Under the pieces are notes generated by a model, which did no database searches, was not told the DNA's origin, and saw only the letters and a program-made list of their open reading frames with translations. 64,000 nucleotides of DNA, from NCBI RefSeq assembly GCF_003477525.1, contig NZ_QUDO01000013.1:25389-89388 (forward strand). The letters run 5' to 3'. The position numbers and the translations under genes were made by a program. The stretch comes from Ruminococcus sp. AF41-9. GTDB lineage: Bacteria > Bacillota > Clostridia > Lachnospirales > Lachnospiraceae. Below are positions 9,205 to 17,469 of this stretch, in pieces. How positions within the stretch are numbered: the first letter of the stretch is position 1; each line of letters opens with the position of its first letter.

Positions 9205-9372
9205 TCAATTCCTCCTTTCTTTTCGCTGCTGCTCATACAGGGCTTCACACCGTTTCACAAACTGCTGGATAGCAGCCTGCCGCTGTCTTTCCTGCCACTC
9301 GGCAATGGAGATAAGTCCGTTTATGGCTTCTGTGATTTTCTTGTCCTTTTTCTTTCTGATACGTCTATTCAT
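9205..9372 (-). CDS. Small basic ICE protein
   Basis: A 55-residue basic, helical protein starting MNRRIRKKKDKKITEAING. The ATG at 9370-9372 overlaps the virD4 stop region and is preferred over an upstream start at 9420, which lies inside virD4. It contains ISIAEWQERQRQAAIQQFVK, an amphipathic helix. Small proteins like this follow virD4 in related elements; no function is known. Confidence 0.65.
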   Translation of the reverse strand: MNRRIRKKKDKKITEAINGLISIAEWQERQRQAAIQQFVKRCEALYEQQRKERRN

Positions 9373-11155
9373 GGTCGGTGTCCTCCTGCAAATCGCTTTC
9401 GCTGATTTCGTAGTAGTCAAATACTTCGTCCGGCTTCACAAGGGCGGGTCTGCGCCTTAAATGCTTTTCCATATCAAAGGTATTTTTCTTGTCATAGTCG
9501 GAAAGATATTTATAGTTGGGGTGCTTTGTAATGTCGTACTTATCAGAGAAGAACGGGCGCACCCCTCGTAGCTGTAAAATACATTTCCCGCCGTCCATGA
9601 CTGCTATTTCATCTTCCGTCATAAGCTGCTTGCCTAACTTCTGATAGTTCAGCCCATGCGATACCTCGCGCCCCCGGTTCTCGGAAGTGTTGAAGCTGTC
9701 AATGGTTTCTTTCCCCAAGATTTCCGACATTTCTTTGAGGGTGGTTTTCTCCTTGCCGCCCAAGAAAAGGGTGGTGTCGCAGTTGCCGACTATGGTATCG
9801 GCGTTGTCCTTATAGATTGCCTTTAACTGGCTTTGCGACTGTAAGATAATCGACGCGGAGATTTCCCGGCTTCGTATGGTGGCTATGAGCTTTTCAAACT
9901 TCGGTATCTGCCCGATATTTGCAAACTCGTCTAACAGACAGCGCACATGGACGGGCAGCCTGCCGCCGTATTCATCATCTGCCTTGTCGCAAAGGAGATT
10001 GAAAAGCTGCGTGTAAAGAATACTCACGACAAAGTTAAAAGTATCGTCGGTGTCGCTGATGATAACAAACAGGGCGGTCTTGCGGTCGCCTATGGTGTCA
10101 AGCTCCATTTCGTCAGTTTCCATAAGGTCGCGCAGCTCCTTAATGTCAAAGGGTGCAAGCCGCGCCCCGCAGGAAATGAGGATAGAGCTTCTTGTTTTTC
10201 CCGCAGATAACAGGAATTTCTTATACTGCCGGACGGCAAAGTGTTCCGGGTCTTTTTCCTCCAACCGTTCAAACATGAGGTCAACGGGGGACTGAAATTC
10301 CGGGTCGTCCTCGCGGGCTTCACTGGCATTTATCATTTCAAGCAGCGTCGTGAAGTTCTTTTCTTCCTCCGGGGCTTCGTACCAAATGTAGCCGATAAGG
10401 GCGCAGTAAAAGAGCCGTTCCGATTTTACCCAAAAATCCTCCCCGGCTTTTTCCCCGTCCCCTTTGGTGTTGGCAATCAAGGTATTTACCAGTTTCAAAA
10501 TGTCTTTTTCGCTGCGGAGATAGGCAAAGGGATTGTATTTCATACTTTTTTTGAAGTTTATCGTGTTTAGCACCTTTATCCGATACCCGCCGCGCTGTAA
10601 GAGCTTCCCACACTCGACTAAAACCGTACCTTTCGGGTCGGTTACAACGTAACTTGAGTGCATTTGCATTAAGTTGGGCTTCACAAAAAATCTCGTCTTG
10701 CCGCTGCCGCTTCCCCCGATAACAAGGATATTTTTATTCCTTGCATACTTCGGCTGCTTCGGGCGGCTGTTCATGGTAAGCTGTTCCGTCTGTGTCAGCA
10801 GCACGTTATTTTGAAATATCGGGTCGGTGTAGGGCTTTATATCTTCGGCGTTGCCCCAACGGGCTGAACCGTATTCGATACCTTTTCGATATTTCTTCGC
10901 GTTCTTGCCTTTGAAGTACACCATAAGCCGGATAAGGACAGCCCCCACAATACCGATAAGCAAATCCATAGGGGCAAGGCTCGGAAGCGGGGTTGCAAAA
11001 GCCATAGAAAAGCCCTCCCCAAGCGACAGCACCTTGCCGGATAGGTCAGCCCCCGGCGCAAGGCGTACCGCCTGTCCGACTTTATCAAAGAGATACACAA
11101 AGAGCAGATAGGGAATGTTGGGAAGTAGCAGCTTTTTCCAGTTGATAGCGTTCAT
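9365..11155 (-). CDS. VirD4-like type IV coupling protein
   Basis: A 596-residue membrane-bound ATPase that brings the relaxosome-DNA complex to the secretion channel. Two N-terminal transmembrane segments (residues about 8-25 and 50-70) precede the TraG/VirD4 domain. Walker A is GGSGSGKTRFF near residue 148 and Walker B is CLLDEFANIGQIPKF. It overlaps the upstream pcfB gene by 4 bases. The C-terminal acidic tail (ESDLQEDTDHE) could contact partners. Complete and typical for Tn1549-type elements. Confidence 0.93.
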   Translation of the reverse strand: MNAINWKKLLLPNIPYLLFVYLFDKVGQAVRLAPGADLSGKVLSLGEGFSMAFATPLPSLAPMDLLIGIVGAVLIRLMVYFKGKNAKKYRKGIEYGSARWGNAEDIKPYTDPIFQNNVLLTQTEQLTMNSRPKQPKYARNKNILVIGGSGSGKTRFFVKPNLMQMHSSYVVTDPKGTVLVECGKLLQRGGYRIKVLNTINFKKSMKYNPFAYLRSEKDILKLVNTLIANTKGDGEKAGEDFWVKSERLFYCALIGYIWYEAPEEEKNFTTLLEMINASEAREDDPEFQSPVDLMFERLEEKDPEHFAVRQYKKFLLSAGKTRSSILISCGARLAPFDIKELRDLMETDEMELDTIGDRKTALFVIISDTDDTFNFVVSILYTQLFNLLCDKADDEYGGRLPVHVRCLLDEFANIGQIPKFEKLIATIRSREISASIILQSQSQLKAIYKDNADTIVGNCDTTLFLGGKEKTTLKEMSEILGKETIDSFNTSENRGREVSHGLNYQKLGKQLMTEDEIAVMDGGKCILQLRGVRPFFSDKYDITKHPNYKYLSDYDKKNTFDMEKHLRRRPALVKPDEVFDYYEISESDLQEDTDHE

Positions 11156-11634
11156 CTTACAATCCCCCTGTCTTTGTTTTTTACTTTGTCCCGCTGTGCG
11201 TTCAGAGCCGCCGCCTTTTCTTTGAGGGAAACAATCAGCTTGCGGATAGAGGGCTTTTGTCCCTGTGTCAGCTTCTTTGCGGAAAACTCCTTGAAAGCTG
11301 CGGTCAGTGCGTCCGCGTCCCGTCCCTTGAAAAACACAAGATAGCGGGGTGGGGTTTCGGTGCTGTCTTTCTTTAGTGCAAAATCAATCCCGTATTTTTT
11401 CGCCGTACTCTCAAAGGCTTTGATATTGTCCTTTGTGATTTCAATGTTGGAAACACCCGCGTTCTGCTTCATAAGCTGCTTTAGGGTCTGCTTTCCATGC
11501 GGGATTTTCTGTTTGTCATGCTGCTTTTTCATCTGTGCAAGCAGAGCTTTCATAGCCTTTTGGAGCTGCTGCGCGGTCAGCTTCCCGGTCTTGATGTAAA
11601 GGGCTATGGTCTTTTCGTTGGTTTCCTCCTGCAA
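11152..11634 (-). CDS. PcfB family (DUF3801) accessory conjugation protein
   Basis: A 160-residue, basic, helical protein. Start is a TTG at 11634 with AAAGGAGG at good distance. PcfB-type proteins sit directly upstream of the VirD4 coupling protein and in pCF10-like systems connect relaxosome and coupling protein. Family-like features are the N-terminal TGKLTAQQLQKAMKALL helix and the GVSNIEITKDNIKAFESTAK segment. The tail is lysine-rich. Overlap with virD4 indicates coupled translation. Confidence 0.87.
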   Translation of the reverse strand: MQEETNEKTIALYIKTGKLTAQQLQKAMKALLAQMKKQHDKQKIPHGKQTLKQLMKQNAGVSNIEITKDNIKAFESTAKKYGIDFALKKDSTETPPRYLVFFKGRDADALTAAFKEFSAKKLTQGQKPSIRKLIVSLKEKAAALNAQRDKVKNKDRGIVR

Positions 11635-11726
11635 TGGGTGTCCTCCTTTCGTGTTCTATGGTGGTATGCCCGCCGCTGGGAAGCGGGGCGGGCATGAAAA
11701 AGAGCGTCCGCTTTCACGCCGCCCTG

Positions 11727-11951
11727 TTAAATCCGTACTCGCAGCCCGGAAAGGTCTGCCGCCCGAATACCCACAAGATACCAGTTGTCCCCGTACTCCA
11801 TACGGGTCGGCTTCCACTTGCCCCGCACAAAGACTTCCATGCAGTCGCCGCAATGCAAGCCCCCGTAATAGTCGTTTACGTCAAAGCGAATGTCGTAGCG
11901 GTCAGCGGTTTCATCAAAAATCAAAGCTCCTGTTTTCTGCGTCATAATCAA
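11727..11951 (-). CDS. DUF5348-type small protein
   Basis: A 74-residue beta-rich protein containing YDIRFDVNDYYGGLHCGDC and a WYLVGI near the end, the pattern I associate with DUF5348 proteins of Tn1549-type elements. It stands between the replication initiator and pcfB. No catalytic motif can be seen; the role is unknown. A clear AAGGAGG ribosome binding site precedes the start. Confidence 0.75.
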   Translation of the reverse strand: MIMTQKTGALIFDETADRYDIRFDVNDYYGGLHCGDCMEVFVRGKWKPTRMEYGDNWYLVGIRAADLSGLRVRI

Positions 11952-11969
11952 ATCCTCCTTTGGGTTGGT

Positions 11970-12929
11970 TTACAGGCTTTCGCCCTCGTTGCAAGAATAA
12001 TAGTCCGGGTCGCCAAACTGCGGCTTCTTCGGTGCCAGTGCGCCGCTTGCCATGTCGTGCGCTACAAGGGACGTATAGTAGCTGTTCATAGTGGACGGGG
12101 CATTGAAAAGCACTGCCCGCAGGTATTGTTTGATGTTGCGGATTTTGGTGGTGTTCTCGCTCATGCAGGCAAGGACAAATTCAATGTGGCTGCTGTCAAG
12201 TTTCATAAACCTTGCCTTGACAAGCCCTGCCGGATAATCGTCCCCGGCGATACGGATAGTTTTTCGTTTAGTGCAGACCGTTTCAAGTATGAGGGTCACA
12301 ATCTCATTGATGAGGTCTTTATCAAGGCGGTTATCCTGCATGAGTATGTCATACTCGATATTGTCCTTGATGATTTCCTCATAAATATCAAATGCGCTCG
12401 GTTCCGTTTCCTTTCGCTTCCGTTCCGGCGGCTGTGCCGCGTCCTCTAAGGGAGAGGGATTTAGGGAACGGAAAGGAATGGAATGGGTACTTGATATATC
12501 TGTATTTAATTTTTCTTTTTTTGGTAAGTTAGTCTTTAATAGTTCTTTATTTAATTGCGTTGGATTTTCCAACGTAGGTTTTTCCAATGTTGGATTATCC
12601 AATGTTGGTTTTTCCAATGTAGGTAAATCCAACTTAGGCGGCTGCTCATAGATAACATACGTTGTACCGCGTAAGCGTCCTTTCTCATCACGTTCCCTTG
12701 AACGCTGTATATATCCGGCATTTTCCAGTTCCCGTACTGCTTCCCGGATAGCGTCAATTTTTTCCCGGTTGATAAGGGACAGTCCTGCAAGGGTGTAGTC
12801 CCAATCTTCGGGAAGTGAGAGCATTTGCGACAACAAGCCCTTTGCCTTTAGGGAAAGTTCCTTGTTGCGTAAATGGTGGTTGCTCATAACCGTATAACCT
12901 TTGTTCTTTTCCACGCGGAAAACTGCCAT
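11970..12929 (-). CDS. Replication initiator-like protein with helix-turn-helix and DUF6017-type C-terminus
   Basis: About 319 residues. The ATG at 12927-12929 (MAVFRVEKNKGYTVMSNHHL) is preferred because AAGGAG lies 10 bases upstream; an open frame runs further back to 12998. An N-terminal winged helix (residues about 10-95) resembles RepA/DnaD-like initiators. A Pro-Thr-Leu-rich linker with 5-residue repeats follows (PTLEKPTLDNPTLEKPT). The C-terminal helical domain starts near residue 190. Such proteins probably drive replication of the excised element. It is the first gene of the conjugation operon visible here. Confidence 0.8.
   Translation of the reverse strand: MAVFRVEKNKGYTVMSNHHLRNKELSLKAKGLLSQMLSLPEDWDYTLAGLSLINREKIDAIREAVRELENAGYIQRSRERDEKGRLRGTTYVIYEQPPKLDLPTLEKPTLDNPTLEKPTLENPTQLNKELLKTNLPKKEKLNTDISSTHSIPFRSLNPSPLEDAAQPPERKRKETEPSAFDIYEEIIKDNIEYDILMQDNRLDKDLINEIVTLILETVCTKRKTIRIAGDDYPAGLVKARFMKLDSSHIEFVLACMSENTTKIRNIKQYLRAVLFNAPSTMNSYYTSLVAHDMASGALAPKKPQFGDPDYYSCNEGESL
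12555..12640. repeat. Short tandem repeats encoding the PTLxxP linker
   Basis: About five imperfect 15-base units of the type TCCAATGTTGG inside the replication initiator gene encode repeated Pro-Thr-Leu-x-x. The repeat count is probably variable between copies of the element. Confidence 0.7.
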
Positions 12930-12956
12930 AGCTTCGTCACTCCTTTTCGTTGGATT

Positions 12957-13069
12957 TGTTACGCAGTAGAAACGCGGTTTTGAGGGAAAAGGTATCAACC
13001 CTTGTCCTTCTCATTTCCGCGCGCTAAGAGCCGCATAAATCAAGGCTTTGTTTGCCCTACTGCGTAACA
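12957..13069. repeat. 13-bp perfect inverted repeat upstream of the replication initiator
   Basis: TGTTACGCAGTAG (12957-12969) and CTACTGCGTAACA (13057-13069) are exact reverse complements separated by 87 bases, just upstream of the initiator start. It could be a protein-binding site pair, an origin element or the base of a large leader RNA structure. Confidence 0.75.
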
Positions 13070-13078
13070 TGAGGGCAT

Positions 13079-13126
13079 AAAAAAAGCAGCGTTCCTGTTC
13101 TCCTGTGTAGGAGTGAGAAACGCCGC
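13079..13126 (-). terminator. Terminator-like attenuator upstream of the conjugation operon
   Basis: Read on the minus strand, GCGGCGTT pairs with AACGCTGC around an inner ACTCCT/AGGAG-type stem. Seven T follow (13085-13079). It lies 150 bases before the replication initiator start, so leftward transcripts starting further right would meet it. It may attenuate the operon. Confidence 0.6.
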
Positions 13127-13392
13127 CTTATAGGTGGTGCTTATTTTATTTTTTCTTTTCGACGTGCCGCGTAAGGTGGTGCAGCGGTCTATCCGGCAGC
13201 CCGCAGGTGTTTTTTGCATATCAAGGCTCAATTTGTTAAAAGTAGTAAATGAGTAGTAAAATCAATCTGCAACCCTGCGAATATGCCCGTAAATCAAGCA
13301 TTTTTCAAGACAATCAACTAATTTATATTGAAATGTAGTGATAATAATAAAAATATGATAAAATATAGAAAAAATAGTGGGAGATGATAAAT
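13127..13392. other. Junction between ICE module and defence cassette
   Basis: No gene is supported here. Base composition shifts from GC-rich to AT-rich near 13,240. A weak promoter-like stretch (TTGAAA at 13328, AT-rich TATGATAAAAT at 13354) precedes the metallopeptidase gene, but spacing is not ideal. Confidence 0.4.
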
Positions 13393-14442
13393 ATGGCAAA
13401 AAAATCACCTGAAGATCAGAACGAAATCCCCTTTTTAGAAAAGTTTATGGTGTCACAAACGTATGATATATTTCGCTTCGGAGGTGAAGAAATAAAAAAT
13501 GATGAAGTTGGCATACAAAGAATGCTGCAAAATTTCTCAGGACTTTTAACAGAAGAACAAATTCGGGAGAATATGAAAAAATATAATCTCCCTAAAATGT
13601 TTGAATTAGTAAAAGAGTATTTTAAAAAAGAATATGATTTTGAAGGAAATGCAATTCAGTTAAATAATCGTTATCAGAAGACAATCAATAGCTATATTTA
13701 TAACGATCAAAAAAATCCAACTTTTATTCATATAGATGAATTATTTGAATCAACAGTGATTTCTTTTTTTGTAGCAATGTTCAAGTGGTCCAAAGAATTT
13801 GATAACTTGGATATTTACGGAGACTGTTTTAGATACACACTTTTTTTGATGAATGATGTATGTATTTTTGGCGAGATGCAGGCACTTGATGCAAATAATG
13901 CTTTGCTGCATTTACTAAATGGAGATATGCAGATTATGAAACTTGCAGAAGACTGTTATTGGACGATTGTAGTTTTCAGCATGGCTCACGAAATTGCACA
14001 TGCTTATCTCGCGCATATTGGCAAAAAATACTCCGAAAGACATCTGGAGAAGGAAGAATACGATGCAGATGCAATAGCCTATGATATTGTCCTTAAAATT
14101 ATCATGAAGGAGAGTAATGAGGAGCCGATTCTGGAAAAATATACTTATTTGGCACCTGCAATGTATATGGATTTTTTTGACTTGTATTATTATACAGACC
14201 GTGTATTGTATAAGACAATGCTTTCAGACTCAGAGCATCCAAACCCAGTTAAGCGAAAAGGAAAGTTATTTGCCATTGTAGATAGAGATGAATATGATTT
14301 TGATACGATAGATGGAAATCATCTATATGGTGGATTCCTTGACGTCTATGATGAATATAGGGATCAGGTTTTTCTAAAAAAAGAAAAAGGAAAATTGGAT
14401 AAAATTATTCATACAGAGCGAAGAAACAGAATGAGGAGATGA
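13393..14442 (+). CDS. HExxH zinc metallopeptidase of a TIR-associated cassette
   Basis: A 349-residue protein starting at ATG 13393, with GGGAG 9 bases upstream. The active site is H199-E-I-A-H203 in AHEIAHAYLAHIG, and EEYDADAIAYD (residues 221-231) supplies a likely third zinc ligand. This HExxH plus ExxAD layout recalls the Lit-type phage exclusion peptidase (U49) and other gluzincin-like proteins; the resemblance is of motif only. The N-terminal 190 residues have no recognised domain. It is the first gene of a three-gene, AT-rich operon ending in a TIR protein, so a role in phage defence is inferred. Confidence 0.8.
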   Translation: MAKKSPEDQNEIPFLEKFMVSQTYDIFRFGGEEIKNDEVGIQRMLQNFSGLLTEEQIRENMKKYNLPKMFELVKEYFKKEYDFEGNAIQLNNRYQKTINSYIYNDQKNPTFIHIDELFESTVISFFVAMFKWSKEFDNLDIYGDCFRYTLFLMNDVCIFGEMQALDANNALLHLLNGDMQIMKLAEDCYWTIVVFSMAHEIAHAYLAHIGKKYSERHLEKEEYDADAIAYDIVLKIIMKESNEEPILEKYTYLAPAMYMDFFDLYYYTDRVLYKTMLSDSEHPNPVKRKGKLFAIVDRDEYDFDTIDGNHLYGGFLDVYDEYRDQVFLKKEKGKLDKIIHTERRNRMRR

Positions 14443-14446
14443 GTAA

Positions 14447-15016
14447 ATGACCCACCATGAAGCAGAAGAGTATAATCATTTATTAATCAATGAAGTAATA
14501 AAAGAAGCAGAAACACTTGGGATTGAAGGGAAAGCTGGAGGTGAATTTATTGATAGAAATATCCTGGTAATTCCTGATGATCCCAGAAAGGGAATGATTT
14601 TTCTGGGAGAAGAATCCGCATCGTACAAATTAGGAAATGTGCGTCTAAATATTAAAAGTGCAATTATAGCAGCATTGGAACTAGTTGCATCAGTCAATTT
14701 ACCAGAGAGTTTTTTTAATTACCTGCAATTATTAATCGTCACAGCTTTGTTTATTCAAAAAGCTACAAAGCAGGAAATCAAACAGGAAGATGCTTATGTA
14801 TTATATTTTCTACACCAACGGAACTGTTACGAACAGGGAATTTGTGAATCAGAGGTTCAACAGGAATATCTGCATTGGTGCGAGAGGACTCTGGATAAAT
14901 ATCCGGATAATTTAGAATGGGATAAAACCATTGAAAGGTTACGTGAAGAAAAAATTATAGATATTGAAAATGAAAAAATCTATTTGAAAGAGCTGGTATT
15001 AGGACATATCAAGTAA
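14447..15016 (+). CDS. Unknown middle protein of the metallopeptidase-TIR cassette
   Basis: A 189-residue soluble protein four bases after the metallopeptidase gene. The N-terminal half is mixed alpha/beta (EFIDRNILVIPDDPRKGMIF). The centre is a long helix rich in hydrophobics (AIIAALELVASVNLPESFF). The last 40 residues could be a small winged-helix-like fold (TIERLREEKIIDIENEKIYL). No family is recognised. Given its place it may be the sensor, adaptor or inhibitor that keeps the peptidase or TIR enzyme silent. Confidence 0.75.
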   Translation: MTHHEAEEYNHLLINEVIKEAETLGIEGKAGGEFIDRNILVIPDDPRKGMIFLGEESASYKLGNVRLNIKSAIIAALELVASVNLPESFFNYLQLLIVTALFIQKATKQEIKQEDAYVLYFLHQRNCYEQGICESEVQQEYLHWCERTLDKYPDNLEWDKTIERLREEKIIDIENEKIYLKELVLGHIK

Positions 15017-15044
15017 CTTTATTTGAAAGAAAGGAAATTAAGAT

Positions 15045-16034
15045 ATGCGTATTTTTATTAGTCATTCAATAAAAAACGAAAAAATTGTTTTAAAATTTGC
15101 AGAATTTTTAGAATCAATTAATAGTGAAATTGAAGTGTTTTGCTCTTCTGAAAGGGGAAGCATTGGAACTGGAAAAAACTTTGTAAAAACAATATTTGAC
15201 GAATTAGATGCCTGTGACCTTTTTATTCCAGTCTTGAGCAGAGAGTATTACGAGAGCAAATTTTGCATGATTGAATTGGGGGTTGCATATTCTTATTTGA
15301 TAAAAAAGTATGAAAGCAATGGGGAAGATTACATTTTTCCGTATGCGTTGTATCCGGTAACCAAAAGTCAGGCATTGGCGGGAACACCAATGATGAATAT
15401 TCAGGTAGGAGAAATTAATAACAAAGAGGATATCAGATCACTTCTTGAATATATAGACCTGGAACGAAAAATTCATGTCGGTACGGGAGCAAATCGAAAA
15501 TTACATGCTCTTATAACAGAGATAGATCAAATTTTATTAAAAAATCAAAATATTATCGAAATGGCAAACATTGGAACATATTTTGATGATAAGATTGATT
15601 TTCGATGTAAAGAAGATATTGTTAAATATAGTATTAAGGATAATGCAATTGTAGTTAATTATAATATGAATCCATATGAAAAGGAAAATGTAAAATATCC
15701 TAACTTTATTAGCATGGTATTAGGTTTCCCAGATAAAATAGATTTAGGCAGATATCTGGATTTCAACGATGAGGCTGAATTTAATTTTTTACTGACAAGT
15801 TTTACAAATTCATTAACTAGAATTTTTGTAGAATTCAAGCATTCTGATGGAATCAGACCTTTGGGAACTATGGAATTTCAAATAAATTATGGAGAAAACA
15901 AAATACATATACCTTTAAAGAAAATGCGATCCAAGGCATTAGGACAAATAGCAGAAATTTGTTTTGTAATTCATCCGGCAGATGTGTTAGAAAAAGAGGG
16001 AATGTTTCAAATTAGTGAAATCACAATAAGCTAG
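15045..16034 (+). CDS. TIR-domain protein (probable NAD-degrading effector)
   Basis: A 329-residue protein. Residues 1-135 form a TIR domain: the opening MRIFISHS, the S34-S35 loop region, and FCMIELG, in which E77 matches the catalytic glutamate of NADase TIR domains. The C-terminal 170 residues are beta-rich (for example KYPNFISMVLGFPDKIDLG) and unrecognised, perhaps a sensor. It has GAAAGGAAATTAAGAT before the ATG. Bacterial TIR proteins commonly act in abortive anti-phage defence by depleting NAD or making signal nucleotides; the activity is inferred here. Confidence 0.85.
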   Translation: MRIFISHSIKNEKIVLKFAEFLESINSEIEVFCSSERGSIGTGKNFVKTIFDELDACDLFIPVLSREYYESKFCMIELGVAYSYLIKKYESNGEDYIFPYALYPVTKSQALAGTPMMNIQVGEINNKEDIRSLLEYIDLERKIHVGTGANRKLHALITEIDQILLKNQNIIEMANIGTYFDDKIDFRCKEDIVKYSIKDNAIVVNYNMNPYEKENVKYPNFISMVLGFPDKIDLGRYLDFNDEAEFNFLLTSFTNSLTRIFVEFKHSDGIRPLGTMEFQINYGENKIHIPLKKMRSKALGQIAEICFVIHPADVLEKEGMFQISEITIS

Positions 16035-16166
16035 CATTGTATCGAGTATTTTATAGTAAACAATTTTAATAATCAATTATTGAAATATGCCAATAAGAAA
16101 ATAGATGTCTAAATAATAATTCAAGGATTATGGTTTTTTGCAAACACAAAATATAGCAAAGTGTGA
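16035..16166 (+). other. Gap after the TIR gene
   Basis: AT-rich spacer of about 130 bases with no supported gene and no clear terminator for the TIR cassette. Confidence 0.4.
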
Positions 16167-16195
16167 TTGACGCCAACAATATCTTGTGTTAATAT
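16167..16195 (+). promoter_or_regulatory. Promoter P1 of resident-element operon 1
   Basis: TTGACG (16167-16172) and TAATAT (16190-16195) are 17 bases apart. The spacer end CAATATCTTGTGTTA is nearly the same as in promoter P2 at 54,374. The shared spacer suggests a common regulator or recent common origin. Confidence 0.75.
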
Positions 16196-16202
16196 GATTG
16201 TG

Positions 16203-16347
16203 AGATTTGTATTTGTATCTGTAAACACAGATAAGAAACGCTGGTTCCGGATCTGACCGGGAGTAAAACATTAAGGAGCCAAAAGCCTCCTGCCTTTGTA
16301 ATAAATAAGGTCATTTAGAATGAAAATTTCTAAATGGCCTTTTTTTG
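16203..16347 (+). ncRNA. Structured leader RNA L1 ending in an intrinsic terminator
   Basis: Predicted transcript start is near 16,203. Elements in order: hairpin TATCTGT-aaac-ACAGATA (16216-16233); TTCCGGAT with CCGG/CCGG pairing (16247-16260); the core CCGGGAGTAAAACATTAAGG; hairpin AGGAG/CTCCT (16274-16291); terminator GGTCATTTAGAA/TTCTAAATGGCC (16309-16339) with T tract 16340-16347. The same order is seen in L2 at 54,410-54,549. It should control read-through into the operon. I do not match it to a known riboswitch class. Confidence 0.7.
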
Positions 16348-16443
16348 TTGCAAAAATATGGCAGACAACAAGTACAGATCAGCAAATAAGGAAAGGAGGA
16401 TCACAAAAAAACACAAGGAAACTCAGAATGCAAGGAGGGTGTT

Positions 16444-16752
16444 ATGAAACGAAAAAAGATGGAAAAGGAGGTCGTGCACCTTCTTGAATGGATTATCGAA
16501 TATCCAGGAGTATGGCAGATTGTATGTAATCCAGATGGAAAGGAAACTTCGCCGGAATCTTTTAAGATGGCATATGATATGCTGGTCAAAAAATCTCTGT
16601 TTTATCTGATACCGGTATTGTTTGCAACACATCCGGGAGAAGAATCACTGGAGATGGCAAAAAATTTATGTACGGCTGACTCTGCTGCCCGCGAGATCCG
16701 AAAAAATGGTATGGGAGCATTAGTCAAATGTATGCGGGAACATCTGGAATGA
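16444..16752 (+). CDS. Small protein of unknown function, first gene of operon 1
   Basis: A 102-residue protein with AAGGAGGGTGTT before its ATG. It is a compact helical/mixed protein (EVVHLLEWIIEYPGVWQIV; LFYLIPVLFATHPGEESL) without recognised motifs. It precedes ssb by 35 bases and follows leader L1, so it is the first product made when the leader terminator is passed. No function can be assigned. Confidence 0.65.
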   Translation: MKRKKMEKEVVHLLEWIIEYPGVWQIVCNPDGKETSPESFKMAYDMLVKKSLFYLIPVLFATHPGEESLEMAKNLCTADSAAREIRKNGMGALVKCMREHLE

Positions 16753-16787
16753 AACTGGAAAACTTTATAAAGTTATGGAGGACAATT

Positions 16788-17446
16788 ATGAACAAATCAA
16801 TCATGATGGGACGAGTAGTAAATGAGCCTGATTTACGCTACACACAGACAGAGAATGGAGAACTTGCCATCGCAAACTTTCGCTTGGCGGTAAACCGGAA
16901 ATTTGTACGAAGAGGAGATCCGGAAGCAGATTTCTTCAGCTGTACGGCTTTTGGCCGAAAAGCAGAGTTCGCGGAAAAATATCTGTTTAAGGGTATCAAG
17001 ATTCTGGTAGAAGGTCGTATGCAGAATGACAACTACAAGAATCGGGCTGGTGAAAATGTCTACGGCATGCGGCTTATGATAGAAGAGATTTCTTTTGCAG
17101 AAAGTAAGAAAGCTTTAGAATCTGGAAATGACGAGCTGGAAGAACCGGAAAGAGAAACGAGGGCATCTTCTAATCGAAACCGTTCTGACCGTGCAGAAAA
17201 CCAGCGTTCAGCTCCAGAAGCACCAGAAGTGAAAGAGCAGCAGAAATGGATGACCGTGACTATGACAGGGAACGTGAAGGTGGAAGATACAGAAGCAATA
17301 CCAGGACAGATGCATCGGATGACAGACGGAGATCAAATTCTGGCGGGACAAGATCCAGAGGAACTTCGGCAAGAAGTCGGGGGCGTAGTCAGGATATTGA
17401 TGACCGGTACATGGAAACAGATGATGAAAAACTGGATTTTGACTGA
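16788..17446 (+). CDS. ssb: Single-stranded DNA-binding protein (apparent frameshift before the C-terminal tail)
   Basis: Start ATG 16788 with GGAGG upstream. Residues 1-105 are the OB-fold (MNKSIMMGRVVNEPDLRYTQ, FFSCTAFGRKAEFAEKYLFKG). In the continuous frame the protein runs on to 17507 with an unusual tail. One base added in the A run at 17244-17246 instead gives a normal SSB tail: Arg/Asp/Ser-rich linker and acidic tip DDEKLDFD, ending at 17446, about 219 residues. The acidic tip recruits partner proteins, so the shifted reading is surely the native one. Codon use supports it. The cause (mutation or assembly error) is open. Confidence 0.8.
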
Positions 17447-17469
17447 GCAAATCATAGGAGGAAATGCTT

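Larger units (their letters stand above)
1..13240 (-). mobile_element. Conjugation module of a Tn1549/CTn-like integrative conjugative element (partial)
   Basis: A block of co-directional minus-strand genes has the order known from Tn1549-type elements: replication initiator, DUF5348, PcfB, VirD4, Maff2, VirB6-like, PrgI, VirB4, methyltransferase, cell-wall hydrolase, DUF4315, DUF4366, topoisomerase III. Many genes overlap by a few bases or share tight gaps, as in one long operon. The block is GC-richer than the DNA to its right, and composition changes near 13,240. No relaxase, excisionase or complete integrase is present here; the rest of the element must lie left of the window or be lost. 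The boundary is an estimate from composition. Confidence 0.85.

Noticed and set aside
13040-13231. 63-codon minus-strand frame upstream of the replication initiator
   Set aside because: It spans the terminator and inverted repeat, has no ribosome site and no protein-like composition.
1-13240. Plus-strand open frames across the conjugation module (for example near 1601-1978, 10241-10570, 11634-12449)
   Set aside because: They lie opposite genes with clear family motifs, lack ribosome sites and come from high GC content.
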